Shown here piece by piece: positions 15,891 to 24,211 of a stretch of DNA of 34,611 bases. Positions within the stretch are counted from its first letter, which is position 1. Each line of letters begins with the position of its first letter. This stretch comes from Gammaproteobacteria bacterium. GTDB lineage: Bacteria > Pseudomonadota > Gammaproteobacteria > Enterobacterales > Alteromonadaceae. The position numbers and the translations under genes were made by a program. The notes beneath the pieces were generated by a model. That model ran no database searches and was not told where the DNA came from. It saw nothing but the letters and a program-made list of their open reading frames with translations. The stretch lies in the NCBI GenBank assembly GCA_018222405.1, contig JAAFAI010000032.1:1-34611 (forward strand). Reading direction: 5' to 3'.

Positions 15891-16535
15891 TTATTCGAAC
15901 AACTCACCACGCAAATCTTCTAAGGTGCTATGGGTATGTTCTTTAAGTAACTTTTTCACCAGTTTGGGTTCTTTGTTCATCCACGCGTCATAAATTTCTT
16001 CATGTTCGCGGTAGGCATCGGCCTCACGATCGGGTGGCTCAAGGTGCTTACGAACATAACGTTCAGAGAGCAGGTGGATCTTGAACAGCAGCTCCTGGGT
16101 GATTTTGCGGCCGGCCGGGGCCGACAGCGCCAAATGAAATTCCCGGTTTACGGTAACCGCTTCCGGTGATATTTCATTAGCCATGCTTTGCAGACGTTTA
16201 AAAATCTCGGTAACTTTGGCTTTATCTTCCTCGGTGGCTTTTTTACAGCCCTGAGCGGCCGCTTCAGGCTCAAGCGTAGTCCGCAGATGAAAAACATCTT
16301 CGGCTTCGGCGAGGCTGAGTGGACGAACAATAAATCCACGGTTAGGGTGAGAGACTAGTAAACCATCTTGCTCCAGCCGGGTGAGTGCTTCACGCAGCGG
16401 GATCTTGCTGACTCCCAGATCCTGGGAGAGGGCGTCCTGACGAATGGGTTTTGCCGGGAACATATCGTTGGCAAGGATACGCTCACGAATAATCTCGTAA
16501 GCCTGCTCCGACAAAGTTTTAACCACAATTGACAT
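15891..16535 (-). CDS. GntR-family transcriptional regulator (FadR/FCD subfamily)
   Basis: A 214-residue regulator. Residues about 10-75 form the winged helix-turn-helix of GntR proteins (YEIIRERILANDMFPAKPIR, LGVSKIPLREALTRLEQDGLL, NRGFIVRPLS). Residues about 85-210 form the all-helical FCD ligand domain, with the typical FHLRTTLEPEAA start and conserved histidines (NREFHLAL, HLLSERYVRKHL, EHEEIY, LLKEHTHS) that often bind a metal used to hold organic acids. Ligand and targets cannot be named. It stands alone: neighbours on both sides are unrelated, and the gene closes with a strong terminator. A GGAGT ribosome site lies ten bases before the ATG. Self-regulation through the palindrome in its upstream region is likely but inferred. 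Confidence 0.85.
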   Translation of the reverse strand: MSIVVKTLSEQAYEIIRERILANDMFPAKPIRQDALSQDLGVSKIPLREALTRLEQDGLLVSHPNRGFIVRPLSLAEAEDVFHLRTTLEPEAAAQGCKKATEEDKAKVTEIFKRLQSMANEISPEAVTVNREFHLALSAPAGRKITQELLFKIHLLSERYVRKHLEPPDREADAYREHEEIYDAWMNKEPKLVKKLLKEHTHSTLEDLRGELFE

Positions 16536-16863
16536 GTATTAATGACTCCTAAACAGAAGTTTGGTATTTCGTTATTTTTGGTATCTTATTATTAGTGTAG
16601 CGATAGTCTGACCGATTTTAGCGGTAGACTCCATGTCATACAGTATACTATCTGAGCTATGGCTGATAGCGTCGCGCAGTCCGAATGCTTTCTTTTTGCA
16701 CAGTAGTGAATGTTAAAGTTTATATTCAACGGATTTTAGAATCGATCTTTCGACCTTTGATTCTATTTTGCGATTGTGTCGTGGCAAATGGAGGGCGGCA
16801 GAGTCAGCGCCGAGTGCTGTAATCTGCCCCATGGTGGCTAATTTAAATTGTAAAAAGAGGGAG
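16536..16863. other. Intergenic region upstream of the GntR gene; candidate operator at 16638-16648
   Basis: These 328 bases hold no convincing gene; frames in them are out-of-frame readings without family resemblance. ATACAGTAT (16638-16646) is an odd-centred palindrome overlapping GTATAC (16643-16648), a type of sequence FCD-type GntR regulators can bind; it lies about 100 bases upstream of the GntR start. The end nearest 16863 includes a short stem (AGAGG/CCTCT) next to the DUF2202 gene stop, followed on the minus strand by a T run, a possible weak terminator for that gene. Confidence 0.4.
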
Positions 16864-17547
16864 TTAGCCTCTTTCCATCGGACTGTTAACGATTTCGTCA
16901 AACAGCGCCTGGCTGATATATTGAGGGCGATAAGTGCCATTGTTATTACGGATTTGACTGTAAAAGGCGCGTAAGTGATTTCGAGAGCCTTTAAGCAGAT
17001 TGCTGTATACCAGTTCGATATCCGGGTTATCTACAATATCCTCACTCAGGCGCATCAGATCGTAAATATCCAGCTCCTCAACCTGCGCGCCAACGTAGAG
17101 CCCTTCCACAACCGAGATAGCGCCACTTTCGGTAAGCACGCTATACAGGTACTCAAATTCTGGATTACTGAAACTGCCCACAGTATTGTCGGTGACCGGG
17201 TCGGCTAACTCATAACGCTCGAGCAAGGCTGCCACAGCCTCGGTGTGGGTGAGCTCACTAGTGGCAATGTTAGTAAAAATTGCCAAGCGGTGCCGGGTGT
17301 ATAAAGTAGTGTAAACATCATGCGCGAGTTTTTCTTCTTCGCGCATCAGTAACAGCCCTTCTTCTTCCAGTGCGGTTAAGGTACCGATGGGCAAGGTATT
17401 AAGCTGGCTGCGAAGCTGATTCAGATCGAATGTGGAAACGCCGTCAGCGTTAACCATAAAGGGTGTTTGCTGGGTGTTATCATCGCCGCCACAGCCGCCG
17501 GTTATCAGGGTAATTACCAATAAAACAAAAAGTAAAAATCGATTCAT
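16864..17547 (-). CDS. DUF2202 ferritin-like lipoprotein
   Basis: A 227-residue protein with a lipoprotein signal (hydrophobic stretch about 4-17, Cys19 in TGGCGGD) and a four-helix DUF2202 domain (about 60-215). Carboxylate and histidine residues typical of ferritin-like di-metal sites are visible: MREEEKLAHDVY (about 70-81), TSELTHTEAV, and the later SRNHLRAFYSQ. DUF2202 proteins are related to ferritin/erythrin-type proteins and are thought to bind metals, but their function is not settled. Here the lipid anchor would place it at the inner or outer membrane. It is transcribed alone; the long palindrome at 17669-17727 lies upstream of it and just downstream of the cupin gene. Confidence 0.82.
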   Translation of the reverse strand: MNRFLLFVLLVITLITGGCGGDDNTQQTPFMVNADGVSTFDLNQLRSQLNTLPIGTLTALEEEGLLLMREEEKLAHDVYTTLYTRHRLAIFTNIATSELTHTEAVAALLERYELADPVTDNTVGSFSNPEFEYLYSVLTESGAISVVEGLYVGAQVEELDIYDLMRLSEDIVDNPDIELVYSNLLKGSRNHLRAFYSQIRNNNGTYRPQYISQALFDEIVNSPMERG

Positions 17548-17668
17548 GTCTGCTCCTGAACTATAAGGCTGGAATTGCGCCTCTGCAGAAACGGTATTGC
17601 AAACACAGTGCCCGATTTTAAATGTTTTTTACTAACTGAAATATATAGGTTTTATTTTTTAGAATGGG

Positions 17669-17727
17669 GCTGTTATGTCAAAGCTGTCAAGCTCCGCCTG
17701 ATGCACTGACAAGTTTGACATAACAGC
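17669..17727. repeat. Long 59-base palindrome between the cupin and DUF2202 genes
   Basis: Arms of 21 bases (17669-17689 and 17707-17727) match at 19 positions, including a perfect outer 14 bases beginning GCTGTTATGTCAAA, around a 17-base loop. The element TGTCAA occurs twice in the left arm. There is no U run after it, so it is not a standard terminator. It may be an operator, an RNA processing hairpin at the end of the cupin mRNA or a small repeat element. Confidence 0.8.
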
Positions 17728-17745
17728 TAAAACACAGGAGCGAAA

Positions 17746-18438
17746 TTAGCTTTCGGTAATAAATTTGTCGCCGAGCAAATCTGCGCCAATATAGCCAACT
17801 TTAACGTAGATCAGTGCGCCTTCCTCACCGGTATACGGGGTATGCTGACTGTATCTGGGGTTGCGGATCCAGCTACCGGCGGGATAGCTGCCGTGCTCGT
17901 CGTTAAAAATACCTTCCAACACCAGTATTTCCTCGCCACCGGGATGAACGTGCCCGCCAAATCGTGTGTGCGGCGCCCATTTTACTAACGCCGTGCTCAC
18001 CCCATTATGTTCATGCAAAGGTAACACGCTTAAGCCCTCAGCCTGGCCGGGCAGCCACTGGCTTTGCTGAGTGTTAATGGTTAACTGTTCAAGGTCGTTA
18101 TGAGCAAACTGCCAGAGTTTAACCAGAATGGTGCATCCGCCTGCAGAAAAAGGCGTGTGCGAGCTGCCCGGCGGGTTACGCAGATAGGTGCCGGCAGGAT
18201 AATCACCGTGCTCATCACTGAAGGTACCACTTAGAACGAAGATTTCCTCACCGCCATCGTGAGTGTGACCACTGTAACCCGCGCCAGGGTCGTAGCGGAC
18301 GATGCTGGTGGCTCTGGCAACCTCTTCACCGGCGCGATCGAGCATCATGCGGCTGACGCCCTTAAGCGGGGACGGGATAAACTCATACTCGGCGGGGCGA
18401 ATAACCACTCGCTGGCTAAAATCACTGTTTATCTGCAT
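17746..18438 (-). CDS. Double-cupin ChrR-like protein
   Basis: A 230-residue protein with two cupin domains in tandem (about 30-115 and 130-220). Both carry a metal-ligand motif, HTHDGGEEIFVLSG and HVHPGGEEILVLEG, each followed by the same downstream pattern (FSDEHGDYPAGTYLRNP and FNDEHGSYPAGSWIRNP), which shows an internal duplication. The fold is that of the cupin domain of ChrR-type anti-sigma proteins, but the N-terminal zinc-binding sigma-inhibiting domain is absent, so it is more likely a metal-bound sensor or enzyme than an anti-sigma factor. ATG 18438 is preferred over an upstream in-frame start at 18501 because homology-like sequence starts soon after it. It is divergent from the antiporter gene with about 150 bases between. 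Confidence 0.78.
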   Translation of the reverse strand: MQINSDFSQRVVIRPAEYEFIPSPLKGVSRMMLDRAGEEVARATSIVRYDPGAGYSGHTHDGGEEIFVLSGTFSDEHGDYPAGTYLRNPPGSSHTPFSAGGCTILVKLWQFAHNDLEQLTINTQQSQWLPGQAEGLSVLPLHEHNGVSTALVKWAPHTRFGGHVHPGGEEILVLEGIFNDEHGSYPAGSWIRNPRYSQHTPYTGEEGALIYVKVGYIGADLLGDKFITES

Positions 18439-18589
18439 GGTAAAAATATTCTGTAACGCTAGGTTTGGGTGATTGTACGTACAGACCGGCGAAAAGCTCA
18501 ACTCATTGCGAGAGGGACGCGAATAAGATAGATTTATATAAATTATAATTTATTGATTCAGCAACTATTTTGCTCAGCAGGACCGCATT

Positions 18590-20077
18590 TTGACCAGCCC
18601 TGATTTTCTCTCCGTATTACCTATTATTGTTACCCTGGCTCTCGCGTTGTATACCAAACACGTGGTGATTGGCTTGTTTGGCGGAGTGGTTACCGCTGTA
18701 GTGCTGCTTACTGGCGGACATCCTCTGGAGGTGCTGGCGGCGCTAATAAGAACACATTTAGTGGGTACTCTCACTGATAGTTACAACGCCGGGGTAATTG
18801 TGTTGATGGTGTTTATTGGTGGATTTGTGGCGCTTATGGAGAAGTCCGGAGGCGGCCCGGCGTTTGCCACTAAGATGATTGGGGTTATCGCCAGTAAAGC
18901 AAAAGCGCAAATAGCGGCCTGGTGTGGCGGTATCTTTATTTTTTATTCTGATTTGGGTACCCCGCTGATCATCGGCCCGGTATTTCGGCCGCTGTTTGAA
19001 AAGCTCAGGGTCTCGCGGGAAAAGCTGGCGTTTATTATCGACTCCACGGCATCGCCGGTTGCGATTTTGGTGCCCTTTATTGGTTGGGGGATCTATATAA
19101 TGGGTTTGCTGCAAAAAGAATTTGACCAGGCCGGCAAATCCCTCGACAGCTGGCAGGTGTTTATTGGTGTAATCCCTTATCAGTTTTATGCCTTGCTTGC
19201 CATAGCCGTTATACCGGTAGTGGTGTTCCTTAAAGCCGATATAGGGCCCATGGCGCAAACCGAAACGAAAGCCACACAAAATAATACGTCTGTAAATGCT
19301 GACGTGGAACAGAATAAGGATTTTGAGGCATTCACTCATAAAAATGCCCGCGCCCGTTTTGTGTTTTTGCCGTTGCTGGTTATGGCGGCAGTACTGCTGT
19401 TCATGCTGGTACCCCTTGGCTTTCCCTTTGCCAGCGTGCCGGGTTCGGTATTCAGAGCAGCCCTTGCCAGCGCGTATTTTCTGGCAGCCTGTACGCTTAT
19501 TGGTTTAATGGCCTGGCATAAAGTTCGCCCTGGTTTAGAAGGCATTACTTTATATCTGCAGGGCATGAGCGGCATGATGCAGGTGATCATTGTGTTGGTG
19601 CTGGCCTGGACGTTAAGCTCGCTGGGCAATGAGCTGGGTACGGCTACCTACATTGCCGAACAGGCGCAGCGTGGCTTTCCGGCGTGGTTGTTACCGCTGG
19701 TGGCGTTTTTGTTGTCTGCGGTTATTTCCTTTGCCACCGGTTCGTCCTGGGGGACTTTTGCCATTATGCTGCCGTTGGTGATCCCAACAGCGTTTGCCAT
19801 TGAAGCGCCGCTATTAGTGAGTATCGGCGCGGTGTTATCCGGAGGCTTGTTTGGCGATCACTGTTCGCCCATATCGGAAACCACTATATTGTCGGCCACC
19901 GGAGCGAGCTGCCGTCAGTACAATCACTTCAGAACGCAATTACCTTATGCACTGATAAACGGTGGGATAGCAGTGGTAGCGTTTACCATTGCCGGATGGG
20001 TAGCAAGCCCGTTAATTTTTATCGGCGCTTTGCTGTGTCAGCCTGTGGTGTTATGGATTGTTCAGCGTTTACGGTAA
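18590..20077 (+). CDS. NhaC-type Na+/H+ antiporter family protein
   Basis: A 495-residue integral membrane protein with about 11-12 hydrophobic segments spread through the length. Motifs typical of the NhaC/MleN-type part of the ion transporter superfamily are visible: FYSDLGTPLIIGPVFRPL, a TASPVAILVPFIGWG segment and, near the end, FATGSSWGTFAIMLPLVIP and GGLFGDHCSPISETTILSA. It should exchange Na+ for H+, or a sodium/organic acid pair, across the inner membrane. A soluble loop (about 220-255) is rich in Lys, Thr and Asn. Start TTG 18590 follows AGGA at a seven-base spacing. It stands alone, divergent from the cupin gene, and ends at a strong bidirectional terminator. The transported substrate cannot be decided from sequence alone. 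Confidence 0.85.
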   Translation: MTSPDFLSVLPIIVTLALALYTKHVVIGLFGGVVTAVVLLTGGHPLEVLAALIRTHLVGTLTDSYNAGVIVLMVFIGGFVALMEKSGGGPAFATKMIGVIASKAKAQIAAWCGGIFIFYSDLGTPLIIGPVFRPLFEKLRVSREKLAFIIDSTASPVAILVPFIGWGIYIMGLLQKEFDQAGKSLDSWQVFIGVIPYQFYALLAIAVIPVVVFLKADIGPMAQTETKATQNNTSVNADVEQNKDFEAFTHKNARARFVFLPLLVMAAVLLFMLVPLGFPFASVPGSVFRAALASAYFLAACTLIGLMAWHKVRPGLEGITLYLQGMSGMMQVIIVLVLAWTLSSLGNELGTATYIAEQAQRGFPAWLLPLVAFLLSAVISFATGSSWGTFAIMLPLVIPTAFAIEAPLLVSIGAVLSGGLFGDHCSPISETTILSATGASCRQYNHFRTQLPYALINGGIAVVAFTIAGWVASPLIFIGALLCQPVVLWIVQRLR

Positions 20078-20086
20078 GACAGACAT

Positions 20087-20115
20087 AAAAAAAGCTGACC
20101 GAAGTCAGCTTTTTT
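20087..20115. terminator. Bidirectional terminator between the antiporter and PEP-CTERM-like genes
   Basis: GCTGAC (20094-20099) pairs with GTCAGC (20104-20109) around CGAA, flanked by seven A on the left and six T on the right. The flanking A/T runs extend the stem and serve as U tracts in both directions, fitting its place between two convergent genes. Confidence 0.92.
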
Positions 20116-20130
20116 CACTTTGAGAGCAGC

Positions 20131-20949
20131 TTATTTTTTACGACGTAGGCGTAAACCAATTGCTGCAAGGCCTAATAGCAATAATGCACTGCTACCTGGG
20201 CTTGAAACCGTAACAGGACGTTGACTCAAGCCAACAACAATGTTGTCGAATTCGCCAGCGATACCTGAAGTGTTAATTACCAGGCGGTCAAACTGCTCAG
20301 CGAATGAAAAATCAATATTCACATAAACGTTCGAACCAGGACCAGTTTGGTTACCTGCACTGCCGCCTAGGGCACTTAACAGACCACTACCAGTGATTCG
20401 AGAAACCAGATTACCACCAGAGTAAAAATTGAAATCGTTGTATCTGTCAACTGAACCCCAGTAGAAACCGAGATAGGTAATACCAGTGTCAGCATTAAAG
20501 GAAAGCAACTGGCTGTAATCAAATTCGAAACTTGCAGTACCAACACCGTTGTTGGTCAGGTATGCATAACAAGTTGAATCGTTAGCAGGCGCTGCCGCAA
20601 CATTAGTTACTGAACCTTGACGAACACCAACCTCGTTGCTTGGAGGAGTAACCAACACGCCAGCAGGGCCGCCGTTTACACTGTTTACAGAGCATTCCTG
20701 GTCGAAACCTGGATCGTTGTATGCAGTTGAACCTGCAAAACCAGAGTAATTGGTGTCTTGATCAAAAGTTTCGATAAAGTAACCAGGTAAACCACCAGTA
20801 ATTGGGTCAATATACTGGCTGGTCAGGCCTGAACCATCTGTTGCCGCGTCATAGGTAAAAGATATCGATGCAGCATTTGCAGTTAGTGAACCGAAAACTA
20901 ATGCGCTACCGAGTGTGAATACTTTTGCGACTTGGCTCAACTTCTTCAT
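20131..20949 (-). CDS. Secreted protein with PEP-CTERM-like sorting tail
   Basis: A 272-residue exported protein. The ATG at 20949 has AAGGA about nine bases upstream and begins a clear signal peptide (MKKLSQVAKVFTLGSALVFG, cleaved near ANA-AS). The mature part is a beta-rich domain with few charged residues, of the concanavalin-like type common in these proteins, and has three Cys residues. The C-terminus is a short Pro-Gly-Ser motif, a hydrophobic helix (ALLLLGLAAIGL) and a basic end (RLRRKK), the three-part exosortase sorting signal, with SSPGSS in place of the usual PEP. Such proteins are anchored and then released to the surface or matrix by exosortase. No exosortase or polysaccharide genes are in the window. 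Function is otherwise unknown. Confidence 0.75.
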   Translation of the reverse strand: MKKLSQVAKVFTLGSALVFGSLTANAASISFTYDAATDGSGLTSQYIDPITGGLPGYFIETFDQDTNYSGFAGSTAYNDPGFDQECSVNSVNGGPAGVLVTPPSNEVGVRQGSVTNVAAAPANDSTCYAYLTNNGVGTASFEFDYSQLLSFNADTGITYLGFYWGSVDRYNDFNFYSGGNLVSRITGSGLLSALGGSAGNQTGPGSNVYVNIDFSFAEQFDRLVINTSGIAGEFDNIVVGLSQRPVTVSSPGSSALLLLGLAAIGLRLRRKK

Positions 20950-21595
20950 TATTAATTCCTTAAATACAGGAGAATTCAAATACAAATAGGTATAAGCTAT
21001 TATTGTGCCAGTTTTAAATTAATCTTTATTATCAGTATCTTGCAGTGGTTTATTTAACTCCGCTTACCGACTTGTGTAAAATATTTAGACATGGTTTAGG
21101 TGTTTTTTTAAGCAATGATGAAGTTCCGGAGCGGCTTAAATAACCTTGTTTTATTCTTGAACCCTCAAAACAATAACTGTTCATTGTTAAACAATGATCT
21201 TCTATCGCTACATCATTTATTTCTTTTCTTACCGTTTGCATCTTTAGTCAGTTCACTACCGCAAAACCCATAAAGGAAAAGGTGGAGATGCCGCTGGTAT
21301 CCATTGTTGCCGAGAAGGATATGGTTATTCTTACGTTTGTGCAGGAGGTGACAGACCCCGAAGGCGTACAAAGCACTTACACCACTACATGGTTTGATAT
21401 GTTTCGCATAGAAGATGGGAAAATAGCAGAGCACTGGGCTCCGGCCAGAAAGATGTAATGGCGGTTACCTAAAATCAGTTTGATGAGAGGGGCGTTCGCC
21501 CCTGCAACCGGACAAGGATTAGTGGAAGTCCGCAGGATATCCTCATGCTGTACAGATGCGAGGGCTCATCCCGCGTATGCGGCAATGGCAGTTGT
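20950..21595. other. 646-base gap with decayed gene remains and a perfect palindrome
   Basis: No intact gene is evident. The first part (about 20990-21240) is AT-rich. It contains a perfect 17-base palindrome, TCATTGTT-A-AACAATGA (21181-21197). From about 21243 a broken NTF2-like coding stretch is visible on the plus strand (separate entry). After its stop a short GC-rich hairpin (GGGGCG TTCG CCCC, near 21487-21502) occurs without a T run. The short open frames on the minus strand match nothing I know. Confidence 0.5.
21243..21458 (+). pseudogene. C-terminal remnant of an NTF2/SnoaL-like protein
   Basis: The plus-strand frame ending at TAA 21456-21458 reads EKVEMPLVSIVAEKDMVIL, then FVQEVTDPEG, then TTWFDMFRIEDGKIAEHW, which is the usual end of SnoaL/NTF2-like proteins of about 140-150 residues. 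Only about 70 residues remain; upstream of about 21243 the frame becomes hydrophobic, unrelated sequence with no start in the right place. The breakpoint is abrupt, as after a deletion or insertion. A start at the internal ATG (21285-21287) would give a 57-residue piece, unlikely to fold. Confidence 0.65.
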
Positions 21596-23824
21596 TTAAC
21601 TAACGGGATGCCCAACCGTTGAATTGGCACTTGCCAGGTATTTCAGCCAGTCTTCCGGTGCAAGCGGTTTAGCAAAATAATAACCCTGCATCAGATCGCA
21701 CCCTATTTCCCTAAGAAACTCTTCCTGTTCAGCCGTTTCCACTCCTTCTGCAACGGTTGTAATTTGCATGCGTTTGGATAGTGTCACCAAGCTCTCAACG
21801 ATCCCCCGGGCTTTATGGTTTTTTCCCATTTCGAGGGTAAAAATGCGGTCGATTTTTAACTCGTTGATGGGCAACCTGTAAAGATTGATCATCGATGAGT
21901 ACGCCGTACCAAAATCGTCGATGGAAATGTATAAACCATAATCAGTCAGGATTTTCAGTTTTTCACTTACGGCAGACAGATCCTGGATCAAGGCGGTTTC
22001 GGTGAGTTCAAGAATGAGCTGTTGTGGTTTTAAATTATACCGGTTCAGCGTAGCCATAATGGTTTCTTCAAAAGCAGGCCGCACAATGTCTCTGGCACTT
22101 ATGTTGATAGCTATCTGAGTAGAATGACCGTGCTTTTCTGCTTTGGTAAGTTGAATACAAGCCTGCTCGAGTACCCATTTAGTGATCTCATGAATATCGT
22201 TAGACACTTCGGCAATCGGAATAAATTCATCAGGCCTTACCGTGCCAAGTTCAGGCGATATCCAGCGCAGTAACAATTCTGAAGATTTAACCTGTTGACT
22301 TGCATTAACCTTGGGCTGCAAAACGACATGGAATGCATTGTTTGCCAGGGCCGGGATAATTGCATGGCGTATTTTTTTCTGTCGCTCAAAACTCTCATAA
22401 TCGGCGTGACTAATTCGATAAATGGTGCGGCACTCGGCGCGTTTGATTTCGGCACGGGTGTAATCGAGCAGAGAAAGTAATGACTCGGGAGTTTCGTCTT
22501 CGCCGACAACTTTAAATATACTGCCCACCGAAACACTTTTCTGATGCTCGTGCCCTTCAATTGTTATGTTGTTCTCCAGCGAAGCCTGTAATGACAATTC
22601 AAACTGTGAAAGTGCAAATTTGTCTTCGACTGTAGGAGACATCATCGGTGCAACCCGGGCGATTATGAAACTGTCTCCGAGTCCTCGGTAAGCGGCAAAT
22701 TTCTGACCACAGAGAGCCAGAATGCGCTTCGCCATGGTGGCCAGAACATGATCGCCTTTTTCTCGTCCGTAAGCGAGGTTGACCTCGGAGAAACGATCAA
22801 TATCGATTACTGACACATACAAAAAAGAGTTGGGTGTGGCTGCCAGAGATAACCACTTACTGCTATCCCGGTGATAAGCGTGCAGATTGGGCAAACCAGT
22901 AATGCTATCTTCGTAAGCCATTTTACGTAAACGGGCTTCGTGTTGCTTACGTTCAGTGAGATCACGCATCATTCCCACAAACCAGGTATGCTTTTCATGT
23001 TCTACTTCAGTCAGAGTGAGTTCAATGGGAACTGTTCCTCCTGTTTTATGTCTGGCGGGTAGTTCTCGCGGGCGGCCAATGATTTGCGCCTGGCGAGTTT
23101 CAAGATAATGTTTCAGATAGTGATCGTGAGCATTGGCGTAAGGGGATGGCATCAAAATGGAGACATTGCGACCAATCAGTTCATCCTCGCTGTATCCCAG
23201 TAATGACTTGACCATACGATTTGCCGAAATAACGATCCCTCGATGATCTATTACAACCAGTGCATCGTTGATATTGTCGGTGAGCTTTTGATTAAACTCC
23301 GTTAGCCGCTCGATTTGTTGGATGGCGTTAAAGCGTGATGACTTAAGCGCATTGCCTAATATTCGTAATTCACAAAAATCACTGCATGCCTGCAGCATGT
23401 CCGGTTTCAAAGTATCCAGCAACGACGCAAGGTTGGTGAGAGTAGGATCCTGATTTTCGTACAGAACCACAAATGCGCAAAAGATATCCGGGTCGCCACT
23501 TTTAGTACAACCAATGCATATACCATTGTCGGCAGTCTTGTTGTTCATTAACAGTTTTAACGAACGGAGTGATTCGGCGTCAGGCGTGCAAAACGAATCT
23601 TCCGGACCACAGAGCGAACTGTATAACTGATGAGCGATAAATCGCTTTAAGTGTGCTCCGGCTGTTTGGCCGGCCTTATTAGGTATCCAGGTGACACTCG
23701 GTTCATGGCGTGAAACGGCAATAACCTGACACTGGGCGCTGTGTACTACCACAGTGATGTTACGTATTAACTTAGACAGATCATCGAAAGTTCCAACCGT
23801 CAGTTTGTTTAACAGTTGCTGCAT
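21596..23824 (-). CDS. PAS-GGDEF-EAL protein, likely c-di-GMP phosphodiesterase
   Basis: A 742-residue signalling protein. An N-terminal sensor region (about 1-175, cysteine-rich, GAF-like in feel) precedes a PAS domain (about 195-300, DALVVIDHRGIVISANRMV), a GGDEF-type domain (about 310-470) and an EAL domain (about 480-735). The GGDEF site is degenerate (GLGDSF in place of GGDEF), so cyclase activity is unlikely. The EAL domain keeps the catalytic set: Glu in SELLLRW, Asn in NISARD, Glu in ELTET, the Asp pair in IDDFGTAYSS, Lys in KIDR, Glu in VAEGVET and Gln in MQGYYFAKPL, so it should degrade c-di-GMP. ATG 23824 is chosen because AGGAA lies eight bases upstream; the frame is open to a TTG at 23884. 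No membrane segments are seen. It overlaps the end of a 54-codon open frame. Confidence 0.85.
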   Translation of the reverse strand: MQQLLNKLTVGTFDDLSKLIRNITVVVHSAQCQVIAVSRHEPSVTWIPNKAGQTAGAHLKRFIAHQLYSSLCGPEDSFCTPDAESLRSLKLLMNNKTADNGICIGCTKSGDPDIFCAFVVLYENQDPTLTNLASLLDTLKPDMLQACSDFCELRILGNALKSSRFNAIQQIERLTEFNQKLTDNINDALVVIDHRGIVISANRMVKSLLGYSEDELIGRNVSILMPSPYANAHDHYLKHYLETRQAQIIGRPRELPARHKTGGTVPIELTLTEVEHEKHTWFVGMMRDLTERKQHEARLRKMAYEDSITGLPNLHAYHRDSSKWLSLAATPNSFLYVSVIDIDRFSEVNLAYGREKGDHVLATMAKRILALCGQKFAAYRGLGDSFIIARVAPMMSPTVEDKFALSQFELSLQASLENNITIEGHEHQKSVSVGSIFKVVGEDETPESLLSLLDYTRAEIKRAECRTIYRISHADYESFERQKKIRHAIIPALANNAFHVVLQPKVNASQQVKSSELLLRWISPELGTVRPDEFIPIAEVSNDIHEITKWVLEQACIQLTKAEKHGHSTQIAINISARDIVRPAFEETIMATLNRYNLKPQQLILELTETALIQDLSAVSEKLKILTDYGLYISIDDFGTAYSSMINLYRLPINELKIDRIFTLEMGKNHKARGIVESLVTLSKRMQITTVAEGVETAEQEEFLREIGCDLMQGYYFAKPLAPEDWLKYLASANSTVGHPVS

Positions 23825-23973
23825 ATCATGAGTTCCTGATGCTGCTCGGGCTGTTGATGTGGTGCCGTTAAAGTAGTAATCCAACTTTGCTCATGTGCTG
23901 AATCCGCGGGCTGAATATCCCGAACCATTGTTAGCTGGCCTTGATGGTAAAGCTGGTTAATGTCAGAAATCAT
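23809..23973 (-). CDS. Short open frame overlapping the start of the EAL gene
   Basis: A 54-codon frame begins at ATG 23973 with AGGGA about eight bases upstream and ends at 23809, 15 bases inside the EAL gene in another frame. The peptide (with RDIQPADSAHEQSWITTL) vaguely recalls the N-terminal xxSWxRC segment of GAF-containing regulators. It may be a leader peptide that couples translation, or the original N-terminus of the EAL protein separated by a frameshift. I cannot decide between these. Confidence 0.4.
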   Translation of the reverse strand: MISDINQLYHQGQLTMVRDIQPADSAHEQSWITTLTAPHQQPEQHQELMICSNC

Positions 23974-24211
23974 ACTTCGTTTCCCTGCGCCCGATAGTCG
24001 CCTTATGTGTATCAGCCTGCGTAAACCCTTATTCTAGAGAATAAGTGTTGTATAACTATTTGCGTTTCTCAAGGTTTGAAAGGAAATACTTTCCTTACTG
24101 CCATATACGACTAAACTCCGGCAATGAGATAAAGAACTGTTGATCTGATGCAGGGCTATTTATTTGATGCTCATTCATAATATCGCCTTGCAGTTAACAT
24201 GATGGGTGATT

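Noticed and set aside
18758..19339. 193-codon open frame on the minus strand inside the antiporter gene
   Set aside because: It lies opposite a well-supported membrane protein with intact motifs; its composition is that of an antisense reading and it has no family resemblance.
21050..21434. Two short minus-strand frames (63 and 73 codons) in the scar region
   Set aside because: They overlap the NTF2-like remnant on the other strand, lack good ribosome sites and resemble nothing known.
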